64,000 nucleotides of DNA from positions 62,001-126,000 of the forward strand of contig CAWIQF010000011.1 in the NCBI GenBank assembly GCA_963838205.1. The letters run 5' to 3'. Below are positions 52,836 to 60,685 of the stretch, piece after piece. This DNA is from CAIVVT01 sp963838205 (GTDB lineage: Bacteria > Acidobacteriota > Terriglobia > Bryobacterales > Bryobacteraceae). The notes below the pieces were generated by a model. It worked only from the letters and a program-made list of their open reading frames with translations, did not search any database and had not been told where the DNA came from. Both the position numbers and the translations under genes were made by a program. Numbering within the stretch: the first letter of the stretch is position 1; each line of letters opens with the position of its first letter.

Positions 52836-53894
52836 ATGACTGGACTCGGCAGTCCTGGACCGCTTCAGGCCGGGCCTGCGTTTTTGTCGCGAGAGGCAGC
52901 GCCGATCGGTGCTCCGCCGACCGTGTTGGTCGTCGACTGCGATCCCGTGGGTCGGCAGCTTTTCCGGGGTGTGCTGAAGGCCGCCCACTATCGAATTCTG
53001 GAAGCGCCGGACGCATTGGAGGCCCTGGCGATTCTGCGCGACACCCCGGTCGACCTGGTGATCACGGACCTCGTTCTGCGCGACTTGTCGGGCCTGGAAC
53101 TGTGCCGGAAGCTGAAGGCGGACAAGCGCACGCGCCTGATTCCGATCCTGGTTGTGACCAGCGTGCACGCCATCGAGAGCGAGATTGCCGGGCTGGAATC
53201 GGGCGCCGACGAATTCCTGGTGAAGCCTGTTTCGCCGATGGCGCTGAGGACCAGAATCCGCGGAATGCTCCGCACCAAGCACGTCACCGATTCGCTGGAG
53301 GAGGCCGAATCCATCCTATTCGCCTTGGCGCGCATCGTCGACGAGCGCGACAGCGTCACCGGCGACCACTGTCAACGGCTGGCGGATCTCAGCGTGCTGG
53401 CCGGCGCAACCTTGGGATTGCCGGCCGAGGATTTGTCGGCGTTACGCCAGGGCGGATATCTCCACGATATCGGGAAGATCGCGATCTCGGACACGATCCT
53501 GCGCAAGAGTGGCCCGTTGGACAGCGCCGAGTGGGTGCTGATGCGGCAGCACCCGGTCGTGGGCGAATCGATCTGCCGCATGATGCGCACGCTCCTGCCG
53601 GTGTTGCCCATCATCCGTTCGCACCACGAACGCTGGGACGGAACCGGTTATCCCGACGGATTGGCCGGAGAGGAGATCCCGCTGCTGGCGCGCATTCTCC
53701 AGTTGGGCGACATTTACGACGCCATCACGAGCCGTCGCAGCTACAAAGCCGCTTTCACTCCCGAATACGCTCTCGCCCAGATCCAGATCGAGGTTGACCG
53801 GGGCTGGCGGGATCCGGCTTTGTTCAGCGTTTTCCGCGGCATTATCCTCAGTTCCGGCAGAACCGAGATAGTCAGCGGCCCCGCCACCGTTTGA
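52836..53894 (+). CDS. response regulator with HD-GYP domain, RpfG-like
   Basis: The 352-residue protein joins a receiver domain (residues about 29-145: VLVVDCDPVGRQLF, phospho-acceptor Asp in LVITDLVLRDLSG, and KPVSPMAL) to an HD-GYP domain (LHDIGKIAISD, MRQHPVVGE, SHHERWDGTGYPDGLAGEEI, GDIYDAITSRRSYK). HD-GYP enzymes hydrolyse cyclic di-GMP; all metal ligands and the GYP triplet are present. It would lower c-di-GMP in response to an unidentified kinase. The first ~28 residues look like a non-conserved extension. Confidence 0.93.
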   Translation: MTGLGSPGPLQAGPAFLSREAAPIGAPPTVLVVDCDPVGRQLFRGVLKAAHYRILEAPDALEALAILRDTPVDLVITDLVLRDLSGLELCRKLKADKRTRLIPILVVTSVHAIESEIAGLESGADEFLVKPVSPMALRTRIRGMLRTKHVTDSLEEAESILFALARIVDERDSVTGDHCQRLADLSVLAGATLGLPAEDLSALRQGGYLHDIGKIAISDTILRKSGPLDSAEWVLMRQHPVVGESICRMMRTLLPVLPIIRSHHERWDGTGYPDGLAGEEIPLLARILQLGDIYDAITSRRSYKAAFTPEYALAQIQIEVDRGWRDPALFSVFRGIILSSGRTEIVSGPATV

Positions 53895-54110
53895 CCTCAG
53901 ACCCGCAGGGTTGAGTGCAAACCACATTGAAACGCGGTGAGCGGTCGTTGACAAGACCGCCCGATCGACCCGTGGAATCGCGTTTAAATCGGAGTAGAAT
54001 TGACGCATTGCGCCGCGCCGGCGTCCGTACAGGGCCGCTCCCTGCGCAGTAAGTCTCGGAACTTCTGCCGACGCGAAAGCGTTTCTAAGCAGAGAAGGGC
54101 GAGGATTCTC

Positions 54111-54860
54111 ATGCCATTAAGGATTGTCGGGACGGCGATTGCCGCAGCGCTGCTGGTGGCGCTGGCAGGCTGCAGAATCGATACCAACGGATCCACTGAG
54201 CGGGAGATCGCGGGCATTGGCGAGACGATCCGGGAATCGCGCAGCGTCGACCTGTCTAAGGCGCAGGGCTCGGAGCGCGTGCGAGTGGAGTTGGAGCTCA
54301 ATGCCGGCGAACTCCGGGTAGAAGGTGGCGCAAAGGAGCTGATGGAGGCCGATTTCATCTACAACGTCGCTTCCTGGAAGCCGGAGATTCAGTTTGACAA
54401 GAGCGGTTTCCGCAGCACATTGCGTGTGCACCAGGGTGGCAACACAGCTTCTATCGGAAAAACGCAAAACGAGTGGCGGCTGAAGCTCAACGACACCATT
54501 CCCATGGATTTCTCTCTGCACTGCGGCGCCGGAGAGAACCGGCTGAATCTCGGCCAGCTCGATCTGCGCGGTGTGGAAGTGCACATCGGAGCGGGCCGCG
54601 TCGAACTCGACCTGCGCGGCAAACTGCCGCAGCACGACTACTCGGTGGAGGTGCATGGCGGCGTTGGAGAGGCGGTCCTGCGCCTGCCGCCGGATGCCGG
54701 CATCGAGGCCCGGGCGAGCGGCGGGATTGGCGAGATTGAAGTCCAGGGCCTGGAAAAGCATGGCGACCATTGGCGCAACGCCGCGGCCGGCAAGGGCCAG
54801 GCCACCATCCGCGTCGAAGTGCACGGCGGCATTGGCAGCATCTCCATCGACGCGCGTTGA
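54111..54860 (+). CDS. lipoprotein with toast-rack/LiaF-like domain
   Basis: The 249-residue protein has a lipobox (LLVALAGC) at the end of its signal peptide. The rest is a repetitive right-handed beta structure: VELELNAGELRVEGGAKELM, MDFSLHCGAGENRLNLGQLD, GVEVHIGAGRVELDL, YSVEVHGGVGEAVLRLP, RVEVHGGIGSISID. This matches toast_rack/DUF2154-type domains related to LiaF. The start at 54111 precedes the signal sequence. It lies directly upstream of the two-component pair, about 110 bases away, and may be an envelope sensor for it, as LiaF is for LiaRS. Confidence 0.82.
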   Translation: MPLRIVGTAIAAALLVALAGCRIDTNGSTEREIAGIGETIRESRSVDLSKAQGSERVRVELELNAGELRVEGGAKELMEADFIYNVASWKPEIQFDKSGFRSTLRVHQGGNTASIGKTQNEWRLKLNDTIPMDFSLHCGAGENRLNLGQLDLRGVEVHIGAGRVELDLRGKLPQHDYSVEVHGGVGEAVLRLPPDAGIEARASGGIGEIEVQGLEKHGDHWRNAAAGKGQATIRVEVHGGIGSISIDAR

Positions 54861-54971
54861 GCGCCGGACCTCGCAGCGTCACCGCCTCTGAAGTTTGGCT
54901 CGGCCCATCCCCTATAAACGGGCTACCGTTGGGGACCCGACTTCGCCGACCATGGAAGCTGGGGGCCAGGC

Positions 54972-56348
54972 GTGAACCGGTTTGTCAAAAGCTGGCTGAG
55001 GAGACGCAGGCGATTCGGGCTCTGGAGCGCGACCGCCGAGCGCGCCATCACCGGCGCGTTCATCATTCGGGTCCTGCTGGTCGGATTCGGCCTCGTGATT
55101 CTGCTGATGCTGGCCGCGGGGCTGCTGGGGGTCCGCAACATCTATTCGATCCGCGCCACGGCTACCGATCTGCTGGAAGAGCAGGTGCGCTCCTTCGACC
55201 TGCTCAACGCGGTGCTGCGCGAGCAGCGCACGATCACTGCCATTTACTCGACCATTGCGCGCCGCCCGGAAGAGATGGATCGGGACCAGTTGTTGAAGCA
55301 ACTGGTCGATTCCGATAAGGAGCTTTCCGAAATTGTCGAGGACGCTTCCGACGAACCCGACCAGGGCCTGTGGAAGCGGCTCTTCGCGGAAGCGTCCAGC
55401 TTCTCCGATGAAACGCGCAAACTGCTGGCCACGGAGGGTCCCGTGGCCGGACCTTCCCCCCGTTTGCTCAAGACGCACGAGCAGGTGCTGGTGCTGGTGG
55501 ACCAACTGGTGGAGGTGGAATCCAGGCGCAGTCAGGATTTGAAACGGCAGCTCGAGGAGCTGAGCGGGAGCCTGCTGAAGGAATCGTCGGTGCTGCTGGG
55601 CGGCGGCTTGCTCCTGGCCCTGCTGTTCGCCTTCGTCACGGTGCGGCACACGGGCAAGCTCGTGCGCCAGTTGGAGTGGCAGACCGGCGAGCTGAGCCGT
55701 GTTTCCTGGCAACTACTGGAAAAGCAGGAGACCACCGCGCGCCGCTTCTCGCATGAGTTGCACGACGAGCTGGGGCAATCCCTGAGCGCGTTGAAAGCCA
55801 ACCTGATGCCGCTGGCGCAAGTGGCCGGAGAAGGGAAGCCGAGGATCGAGGATTCCATCCAGTTGGTGGACGAGGCCATTCGCAATGTGCGCGAACTTTC
55901 GCAGTTGCTGCGGCCGACGATCCTCGACGATTTCGGTCTGGAGGCCAGCCTGCGCTGGCTCTGCGACCGCGTTCAGCAGAGAACGGGCCTGGAGATAACC
56001 TTCGAGTCGAACCTAGAGGCGCGCATGGCCGACGAGACCGAAACTCACCTGTTCCGCATCGCCCAGGAGGCGCTGACCAACGTGGCGCGCCACGCCGAGG
56101 CGACCGCGGTGAGTATCCACCTGCAGCGCGTGGACGGTGAGGTGCGGCTGGAAATCCACGATAATGGGCGGGGAGTTCAGCCGGCCGCCGCAGACAGTCC
56201 GGAGTTTGAACAGCCGCGCGGGCTGGGCATTGTGGGGATGCGGGCGCGGGCCCGAAGCGCGGGTGGCAAGCTGGCCGTCGGTTCCGCGCCCGGAGAAGGC
56301 ACGACCGTGGAAGCCAGTTTCCCCTACCGGGAGCGCGAGGAAACATGA
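54972..56348 (+). CDS. sensor histidine kinase, NarL/DesK type
   Basis: The 458-residue kinase has two membrane helices (about 26-50 and 200-220) framing a ~150-residue helical periplasmic sensor without recognised family. A HisKA_3 domain with the phospho-accepting His in FSHELHDELGQSLSALKANL follows, then the HATPase_c domain (EALTNVARHAEATAVSIHLQ, EIHDNGRG, RGLGIVGMRARARS). The start is GTG. The gene overlaps the response regulator by 4 bases. It probably senses envelope state together with the lipoprotein upstream (inference). Confidence 0.92.
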   Translation: MNRFVKSWLRRRRRFGLWSATAERAITGAFIIRVLLVGFGLVILLMLAAGLLGVRNIYSIRATATDLLEEQVRSFDLLNAVLREQRTITAIYSTIARRPEEMDRDQLLKQLVDSDKELSEIVEDASDEPDQGLWKRLFAEASSFSDETRKLLATEGPVAGPSPRLLKTHEQVLVLVDQLVEVESRRSQDLKRQLEELSGSLLKESSVLLGGGLLLALLFAFVTVRHTGKLVRQLEWQTGELSRVSWQLLEKQETTARRFSHELHDELGQSLSALKANLMPLAQVAGEGKPRIEDSIQLVDEAIRNVRELSQLLRPTILDDFGLEASLRWLCDRVQQRTGLEITFESNLEARMADETETHLFRIAQEALTNVARHAEATAVSIHLQRVDGEVRLEIHDNGRGVQPAAADSPEFEQPRGLGIVGMRARARSAGGKLAVGSAPGEGTTVEASFPYREREET

Positions 56349-56980
56349 AGAAGATCCGTATCGTCCTGGCCGACGATCACAGCGTCGTGCGGCAGGGATT
56401 CCGCCGCATTCTGGAGGCCCAGTCCGACATGGAGATCGTCGGCGAGGCTTCCAATGGCCGCGAGGCTCTGGAACAAGCGGCGCTATTGACGCCGGACGTC
56501 GTCGTGATGGACGTGGCCATGCCCGAGTTGAACGGCATTGAGGCCACGCGCCGTATGAAGGAAGCGACCCCCCACAGCCGCGTGCTGGCGCTCAGCATGC
56601 ACAAGGATTCGGTCTACGTCCGCGAGATTCTGCGCGCTGGCGCGCGCGGCTATTTGTTGAAGGACGCGGTGGACGAGGATCTGATCGCGGCCGTGCGCGC
56701 GGTGTCGCGCGGTGAAGGCTACCTGAGTCCCGGCGTCGCCGACGCAGTGCTGACCGATTACCGCCAGCACGTATCCGACCCCATCGACCTGCTGACAACC
56801 CGCGAGCGCGAGGTGCTGCAGTTGATCGCCGAGGGCAAGACCAACAAAGAGATCGCCACCCTGCTGAACCTGAGCGTCTACACCGTCGACGCCCACCGCG
56901 GCCGCATCATGGAGAAACTGAACCTGCACTCCACCGGGGAACTGGTGCGCTTCGCCATCCGCAAGGGGCTGGTGGATTAG
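56345..56980 (+). CDS. response regulator, NarL/FixJ family
   Basis: The 211-residue regulator has a receiver domain (IVLADDHSVVRQGFRRIL, phospho-acceptor in DVVVMDVAMPELNG, and GYLLKDAVDEDL) and a C-terminal LuxR-type helix-turn-helix (LTTREREVLQLIAEGKTNKE, IATLLNLSVYTVDAH). It is the cognate partner of the overlapping kinase gene. Targets are unknown. Confidence 0.94.
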   Translation: MKKIRIVLADDHSVVRQGFRRILEAQSDMEIVGEASNGREALEQAALLTPDVVVMDVAMPELNGIEATRRMKEATPHSRVLALSMHKDSVYVREILRAGARGYLLKDAVDEDLIAAVRAVSRGEGYLSPGVADAVLTDYRQHVSDPIDLLTTREREVLQLIAEGKTNKEIATLLNLSVYTVDAHRGRIMEKLNLHSTGELVRFAIRKGLVD

Positions 56981-57036
56981 CCTCAGCAGCGCGGGCCAAA
57001 CCGCCGGCGATCCGCGGTTCTGCTCGGCGGGTCAGC

Positions 57037-57170
57037 GCGCGGGATATGATCGGTAGCGGTGCAACCGCAACAGAGCCCTCCCCAGGAGACCGCGCCGGAG
57101 CCCAAGGTCTCGGTCATCGTCGTAACCTGGAACTCGATCGAGGCTCTCCGCAAATGTCTCACCGCGCTCA
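57037..57170 (+). pseudogene. duplicated 5' end of a GT2 gene
   Basis: This 134-base segment repeats 57941-58074 with about eight changes and no gaps. It includes the GTG start and reads VSVIVVTWNSIEALRKCLTA, then stops after LSRKPV. With its partner copy it brackets a toxin-antitoxin module in opposite orientation. Confidence 0.88.
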
Positions 57171-57210
57171 GCCGGAAGCCGGTGTAGCCTGTCCCGCCTC
57201 TAATCGGCTG

Positions 57211-57525
57211 CTACGCAGCCTGCACGGTCAACCTCACGCCGACTCTCTTCTGAAGCACCTGGAGAATCGCAAAGAAGTTGGCTGTATTGGGGTTGCCGCG
57301 CGGCCCGAGCATGCGTTGGAGACTCTTGCTTGATTTCTGCAGGTCGGCGGCCAACTGCTCGAAGCCGATGGTCGCGTTGATGACGTCGCGCAAGACCGTT
57401 TTCCCCGTAGTTTCGTCGCCACCCAGATAGGCATTCACGGCTTCCGTCAGCAGTGCCTTGCGGAACGCGCCATCTTTCTGTGCGCGATTGTAGATCGTTT
57501 CGCGAAACGCTTTTGTCAGTGCCAT
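57211..57525 (-). CDS. HigA-like addiction module antidote
   Basis: The 104-residue protein begins MALTKAFRETIYNRAQKDGA and has an HTH-like second half: IGFEQLAADLQKSSKSLQRM, then NPNTANFFAILQVLQKRVGV. This is the COG3636-type antidote that pairs with RelE/HigB-like killers. Its start overlaps the toxin stop by 10 bases. It probably represses the operon by binding the palindrome upstream of the toxin gene. Confidence 0.88.
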   Translation of the reverse strand: MALTKAFRETIYNRAQKDGAFRKALLTEAVNAYLGGDETTGKTVLRDVINATIGFEQLAADLQKSSKSLQRMLGPRGNPNTANFFAILQVLQKRVGVRLTVQAA

Positions 57526-57866
57526 TTGCCATGCTCCTCGCCGCTCTTGCGCCGCCTGTACCCCACCCATGCCGCCTGCGCCGCGGCAATCGCGGCGCTT
57601 TGCCGCTTCTTTGTACTTCCGCCCAGCAGGATCACGATCCGCTCGCCGTCCTTGCCGAAGTAGACTCGATACCCCGGACCGAAATCCATTTTCAGCTCAT
57701 AGACGCCAGCACCAACGCCTTCGACATTCGAGAAGTTGCCCTGGCCCAACCGCGTCAAGGCAACGGTTACGCGCGCCGCCGCGACAGCGTTCAAGCCGTC
57801 GAACCACCGCCCAAACACCGAACGCCCGGAATCGTTCAGGTACTCCCGAATCTCGATTTTCTGCAC
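57516..57866 (-). CDS. RelE/HigB-like addiction module toxin
   Basis: The 116-residue protein reads IEIREYLNDSGRSVFGRWFD, ARVTVALTRLGQGNFSNVEG, VYELKMDFGPGYRVYFGKDG and IVILLGGSTKKRQSAAIAAA. This is the COG3657 killer family, mRNA interferases acting on the ribosome. I take GTG at 57866 as start because the family begins with 'I-E-I-R-E-Y'; the adjacent GGGGAG is too close to serve it well, so an upstream non-ATG start is possible. The toxin gene precedes the antidote gene. Confidence 0.88.
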   Translation of the reverse strand: MQKIEIREYLNDSGRSVFGRWFDGLNAVAAARVTVALTRLGQGNFSNVEGVGAGVYELKMDFGPGYRVYFGKDGERIVILLGGSTKKRQSAAIAAAQAAWVGYRRRKSGEEHGKWH

Positions 57867-57875
57867 CTCCCCAAT

Positions 57876-57893
57876 GGTAATACATAAGTTACC
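57876..57893. promoter_or_regulatory. palindrome upstream of the toxin gene, candidate operator
   Basis: GGTAA-N8-TTACC (GGTAATACATAAGTTACC) lies 10 bases before the toxin start, in an AT-rich patch. It is well placed for autorepression by the antidote and toxin. Confidence 0.5.
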
Positions 57894-57962
57894 ATCTCTA
57901 GAGCGAGAATCTTCGCCCCGCGAGCGCCCGGTGAGTTCTCGCGCGGGATATGATCGGTAGCG

Positions 57963-58883
57963 GTGCAACCGCAACAGAGTTCTCCCCAAGAGACCGCGCC
58001 GGAGCCCAAGGTCTCGGTCATCGTCGTGACTTGGAACTCGATCGAGGCTCTCCGCAAATGTCTCGCGGCGCTCAATGCGTCCCGCGAGCGCGCTCAATTC
58101 GAGGTGCTGGTGATCGATCTCGGCAGCCGCGACGGATGCGGCCAGTTGGACGCCGAATTTCCCAACGTGACGTTCTTGCGGCTGCCGCGGAACTTTGGCC
58201 GCACGCGCGCCCGCAACATCGGCATGCGCACGGCCCTGGCCGAACTCGTGTTTCTGCTGGATCCCGAGGCCGAAGTCGCACCGGGAACCGTGCTGGCGCT
58301 AGCCGCCGCCGTGGAAGCCGATGAACAGGCCGTCGCGGCCGTCCCGCGCCTGCTCGACGCCGCCGGACAAGCCCTCCCGCTAGGCTGCAAACTGCCCGAC
58401 AGAAAAGCACTCGCCGCGGCCTGCAGGGAAAACCGGGCGCTGCCGCTCGGCCCTGCCGTTGGCACAGTGGAATCGAGCAGCGATGCCGCGCTGCTGGTTC
58501 GCAAGTCGTTCCTGCGCGGCATGAATTATTTCGACGAGAAGCGCTTCTCGGAGTTCTGGGTGGAACTCGAACTGTTCTGGCAGATCCGAAATGCCGGCAA
58601 GCGCGTCCTGGTCGTGGAGTCGCCGGTAACATTGCAGGCGCGGCGAACCAGCGTCCAGGTCCCGCGATCGGAACAGGCGCTGCTGGCAGCCGACCGCATC
58701 GCCGCGGCCGCTTCCTACCTCGGCAAGCATGCCGGCTTCCTCACCGAACTGGGCTTCCTACTGGGCCAGTTCGCCGGCGCGCTGGGTATGATCTTCCGCG
58801 AGCCCGGCTACGGGCTGAGGCTGGCGTTTTGCATCCTGAGCGGCGCCCGCGTAGACGGTACGCAGGGCGGCGTTCTGGGCTAA
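57963..58883 (+). CDS. glycosyltransferase family 2
   Basis: The 306-residue GT-A enzyme starts at GTG 57963, with KVSVIVVTWNSIEALRKCLA, FEVLVIDLGSRDGCGQL, LPRNFGRTRARNIGMRTALA and LVFLLDPEAEVAPG, where the Asp is the metal site. This resembles rhamnosyl- and other WbbL-like transferases of cell-surface glycans. SDAALLVRKSFLRGMNYFDE and FSEFWVELELFWQIRNAGKR are typical later blocks. The first 134 bases of the locus are duplicated at 57037 on the other side of the toxin-antitoxin module. Confidence 0.88.
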   Translation: MQPQQSSPQETAPEPKVSVIVVTWNSIEALRKCLAALNASRERAQFEVLVIDLGSRDGCGQLDAEFPNVTFLRLPRNFGRTRARNIGMRTALAELVFLLDPEAEVAPGTVLALAAAVEADEQAVAAVPRLLDAAGQALPLGCKLPDRKALAAACRENRALPLGPAVGTVESSSDAALLVRKSFLRGMNYFDEKRFSEFWVELELFWQIRNAGKRVLVVESPVTLQARRTSVQVPRSEQALLAADRIAAAASYLGKHAGFLTELGFLLGQFAGALGMIFREPGYGLRLAFCILSGARVDGTQGGVLG

Positions 58884-58907
58884 TGGCCTGTCGCGGAGAC
58901 CTGCGTT

Positions 58908-59060
58908 GCGGAGCCGCGACTGCAAGGAGTCGCAATGGCCCTGCGGGCCACCCATGAAGATGAAAGTCGGAGTGACTTTCGAGAGAGCGGTTGTGTTACT
59001 GAGCCGCGACCGTGAGGGAGCGGAGGTGTTGTGTCGGAGTCGTGCGCGCCAGCAAGGGAA
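58908..59060 (+). repeat. family A repeat cluster
   Basis: Units GAGCCGCGACTGCAAGGAGT, GAGAGAGCGGTTGTGTTACT and GAGCCGCGACCGTGAGGGAG (then CGG), partly degenerate. Together with 59110-59290 it fills the gap 58884-59306; no gene is seen there. Confidence 0.75.
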
Positions 59061-59109
59061 TTGGTGCATGGTAACGACTTCTCGGCGACGGGTCACGAAA
59101 AGACGGCAT

Positions 59110-59290
59110 TCCACCGCGCGGCGCACCGTGGCTTTATCGCGAATTCACCGTGAAATCGCGGTGCTTTTACGGTGAATTCACGGTGATTTGCTGTGTTTTT
59201 GCGTTGAATTCACGGTGAAATCAGGTCGATTTGTTGTGAATTCGCGGCGATTTGTTGTGCTTTCCCGGTGCGGCGCGATTGCGCGGGACT
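59110..59290. repeat. family B tandem repeat cluster
   Basis: The longest family B array: GAATTCACCGTGAAATCGCG, TTTTACGGTGAATTCACGGT, GTTGAATTCACGGTGAAATC, GTGAATTCGCGGCGATTTGT. Period near 12 bases; units alternate 'GAATTCACGGTGA' and 'TTTGCTGTG' forms. Confidence 0.8.
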
Positions 59291-59306
59291 CGCGGCGGAG
59301 GGCTCG

Positions 59307-59666
59307 CTAATCGAAAAACAGCATTCGCACTGCGATCGCCAGCAGAAACACGCCGTACCCTTTGCGCACGATATCGGGAGGCAGGGCGAGCGTGATTTTG
59401 GCGCCAAAGAAAGCGCCCACGAAGAGCCCGACAGCGATCAGGGCTGCCGCCCGCAGGTGTATGTCTCCATGGCGGTAATACTCGAACGCGCCGAGCAGTC
59501 CGACGGGCGGGATCAAAGCCGCCAGCGAGGTCCCAATCGCCTGCACCTCCTTCAGCTTCACGAGGTACAACAGCGCCGGGATAATGATGATTCCGCCGCC
59601 GATGCCGAACATCCCCGAAAGGACTCCGGCCGCCAGACCAATGGCCAGCAGAATGAGAGTGCTCAT
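59307..59666 (-). CDS. TSUP/TauE-SafE family protein, half-size
   Basis: The 119-residue protein is a single TSUP unit with about four membrane helices; LAAGVLSGMFGIGGGIIIIP is the family signature, followed by AIGTSLAALIPPVGLLGAFE and LFVGAFFGAKITLALP. Full-size members have two such units and export sulfite or related anions; half-size ones must dimerise. It is flanked by repeats and a terminator, with no partner gene. Confidence 0.9.
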   Translation of the reverse strand: MSTLILLAIGLAAGVLSGMFGIGGGIIIIPALLYLVKLKEVQAIGTSLAALIPPVGLLGAFEYYRHGDIHLRAAALIAVGLFVGAFFGAKITLALPPDIVRKGYGVFLLAIAVRMLFFD

Positions 59667-59790
59667 GGCGAATCGCAGTGTAGCATGCGGACGGTTCTGG
59701 ATTCCGCGGATGGGGTCATAGGCAGGGACTGCGAGACGGGCGACGTCGAGGCGGGGCGGGGAACTCTCGCGGGAAGAATGTTACAAAAGA

Positions 59791-59817
59791 AAAGCCCCGG
59801 CAGGAGACCGGGGCTTT
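59791..59817. terminator. terminator after the DUF465 gene
   Basis: AAAGCCCCGG-CAGGAGA-CCGGGGCTTT is a perfect 10-pair stem. On the minus strand it is followed by TCTTTTGT, about 57 bases after the DUF465 stop. Confidence 0.85.
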
Positions 59818-59874
59818 CACGTTTCGATCGGGCGCACCTGAAGCGCGAACGCCCACCTGGAGACTGAGTTGAAG

Positions 59875-60114
59875 TTAGGCCACCTCCGACTGGCCGCGAT
59901 AGCTGCTGACCATCTGTTGCATCTGGTCTTTCAGCCGCAGCTTCAGCTTCTTCAGCCGGTGCTCTTCAATCTCATCTTCATCGGTCAGGTGGGGTTTCGA
60001 CTCAATGGCTTCGATGAGTCGCTTGTATTCCGCGTGCTTTTCAGCAATAGCCCGGAACTCTTCGTTCGACTGCATCAGGCACGCCTTCGCTTCTTCCAGC
60101 GTGAGTTTCTCCAT
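59875..60114 (-). CDS. DUF465/YdcH family protein
   Basis: The 79-residue, entirely helical protein MEKLTLEEAKACLMQSNEEF then EYKRLIEAIESKPHLTDEDE and LKKLKLRLKDQMQQMV matches DUF465 (YdcH), with a central 'L-x-D-E-D-E-x-E-x-x-x-L-K-K-x-K-L-x-x-K-D' segment. It forms antiparallel coiled coils; function unknown. The start at 60114 follows AAGGAG by 13 bases. A strong terminator follows. Confidence 0.88.
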   Translation of the reverse strand: MEKLTLEEAKACLMQSNEEFRAIAEKHAEYKRLIEAIESKPHLTDEDEIEEHRLKKLKLRLKDQMQQMVSSYRGQSEVA

Positions 60115-60241
60115 GTATGGCGGGTTCTCCTTTGCACAGTATCCACGCCGGCCGATGGTCTCTGGAGGACTGGCTCGGCGGGTCACGCAGATCTGCATGG
60201 GCAATGGGCAGGCCCCTCGGTCCTGCCGTAACCAAACGCTA

Positions 60242-60685
60242 TCACTTTTGCATTTTCATGACAATGGCATCCTCGGGGGGGCTCGCCGGCGGAGACGGGC
60301 CGGGATAATACCCTTTTCGGACGCCGGACTCCACAAAGCCGGCGGAGGCGTACAGGGCGCGCGCGGCCGTGTTGGAGGCGCGCACCTCGAGGTAAAGAAT
60401 GTGGCCCGGCAACCGCAGCAGGGTGGCGAGCAAAGTGCGTCCCACGCCGCGGCGGCGGACGGCGGGGTCAACGGCCAGGTTGAGAATCTCGTACTCGTCG
60501 GGCGCCACCTGGCGGGCGACCGCGAAGCCGGCCACTCGGCCCTTCTCCGTGGCCACGACGGCGGCGTGGGCCAGGTAATCGAGTGGCATCCATTGAGAGG
60601 CCTCGGGGCAGGTGGCCTGGATGCGGGCCACGGCGGGCAGGTCGCGCGGCTCCATGCGGCGGACGACGAAGGCCGGTGATCTCAT
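60242..60685 (-). CDS. rimI: ribosomal-protein-alanine N-acetyltransferase-like GNAT
   Basis: The 147-residue GNAT enzyme has VRRMEPRDLPAVARIQ, YEILNLAVDPAVRRRGVGRT with the acetyl-CoA loop R-R-x-G-V-G, and the RimI-typical YLEVRASNTAARALYASAGF. RimI acetylates the N-terminus of ribosomal protein S18. It overlaps the stop of the MFS gene by 4 bases (ATGA), so the two are co-transcribed. Confidence 0.87.
   Translation of the reverse strand: MRSPAFVVRRMEPRDLPAVARIQATCPEASQWMPLDYLAHAAVVATEKGRVAGFAVARQVAPDEYEILNLAVDPAVRRRGVGRTLLATLLRLPGHILYLEVRASNTAARALYASAGFVESGVRKGYYPGPSPPASPPEDAIVMKMQK

Noticed and set aside
52164..53282. 372-codon minus frame as a single gene
   Set aside because: Only the part from 52766 is DinB-like with a signal peptide; the upstream part is antisense to the HD-GYP regulator.
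57836..58097. Toxin start further upstream (frames open to 58097 or ATG at 57888)
   Set aside because: The 58097 extension reads antisense GT2 sequence, and the ATG within GAGATGGTAAC is in a different frame from the toxin.
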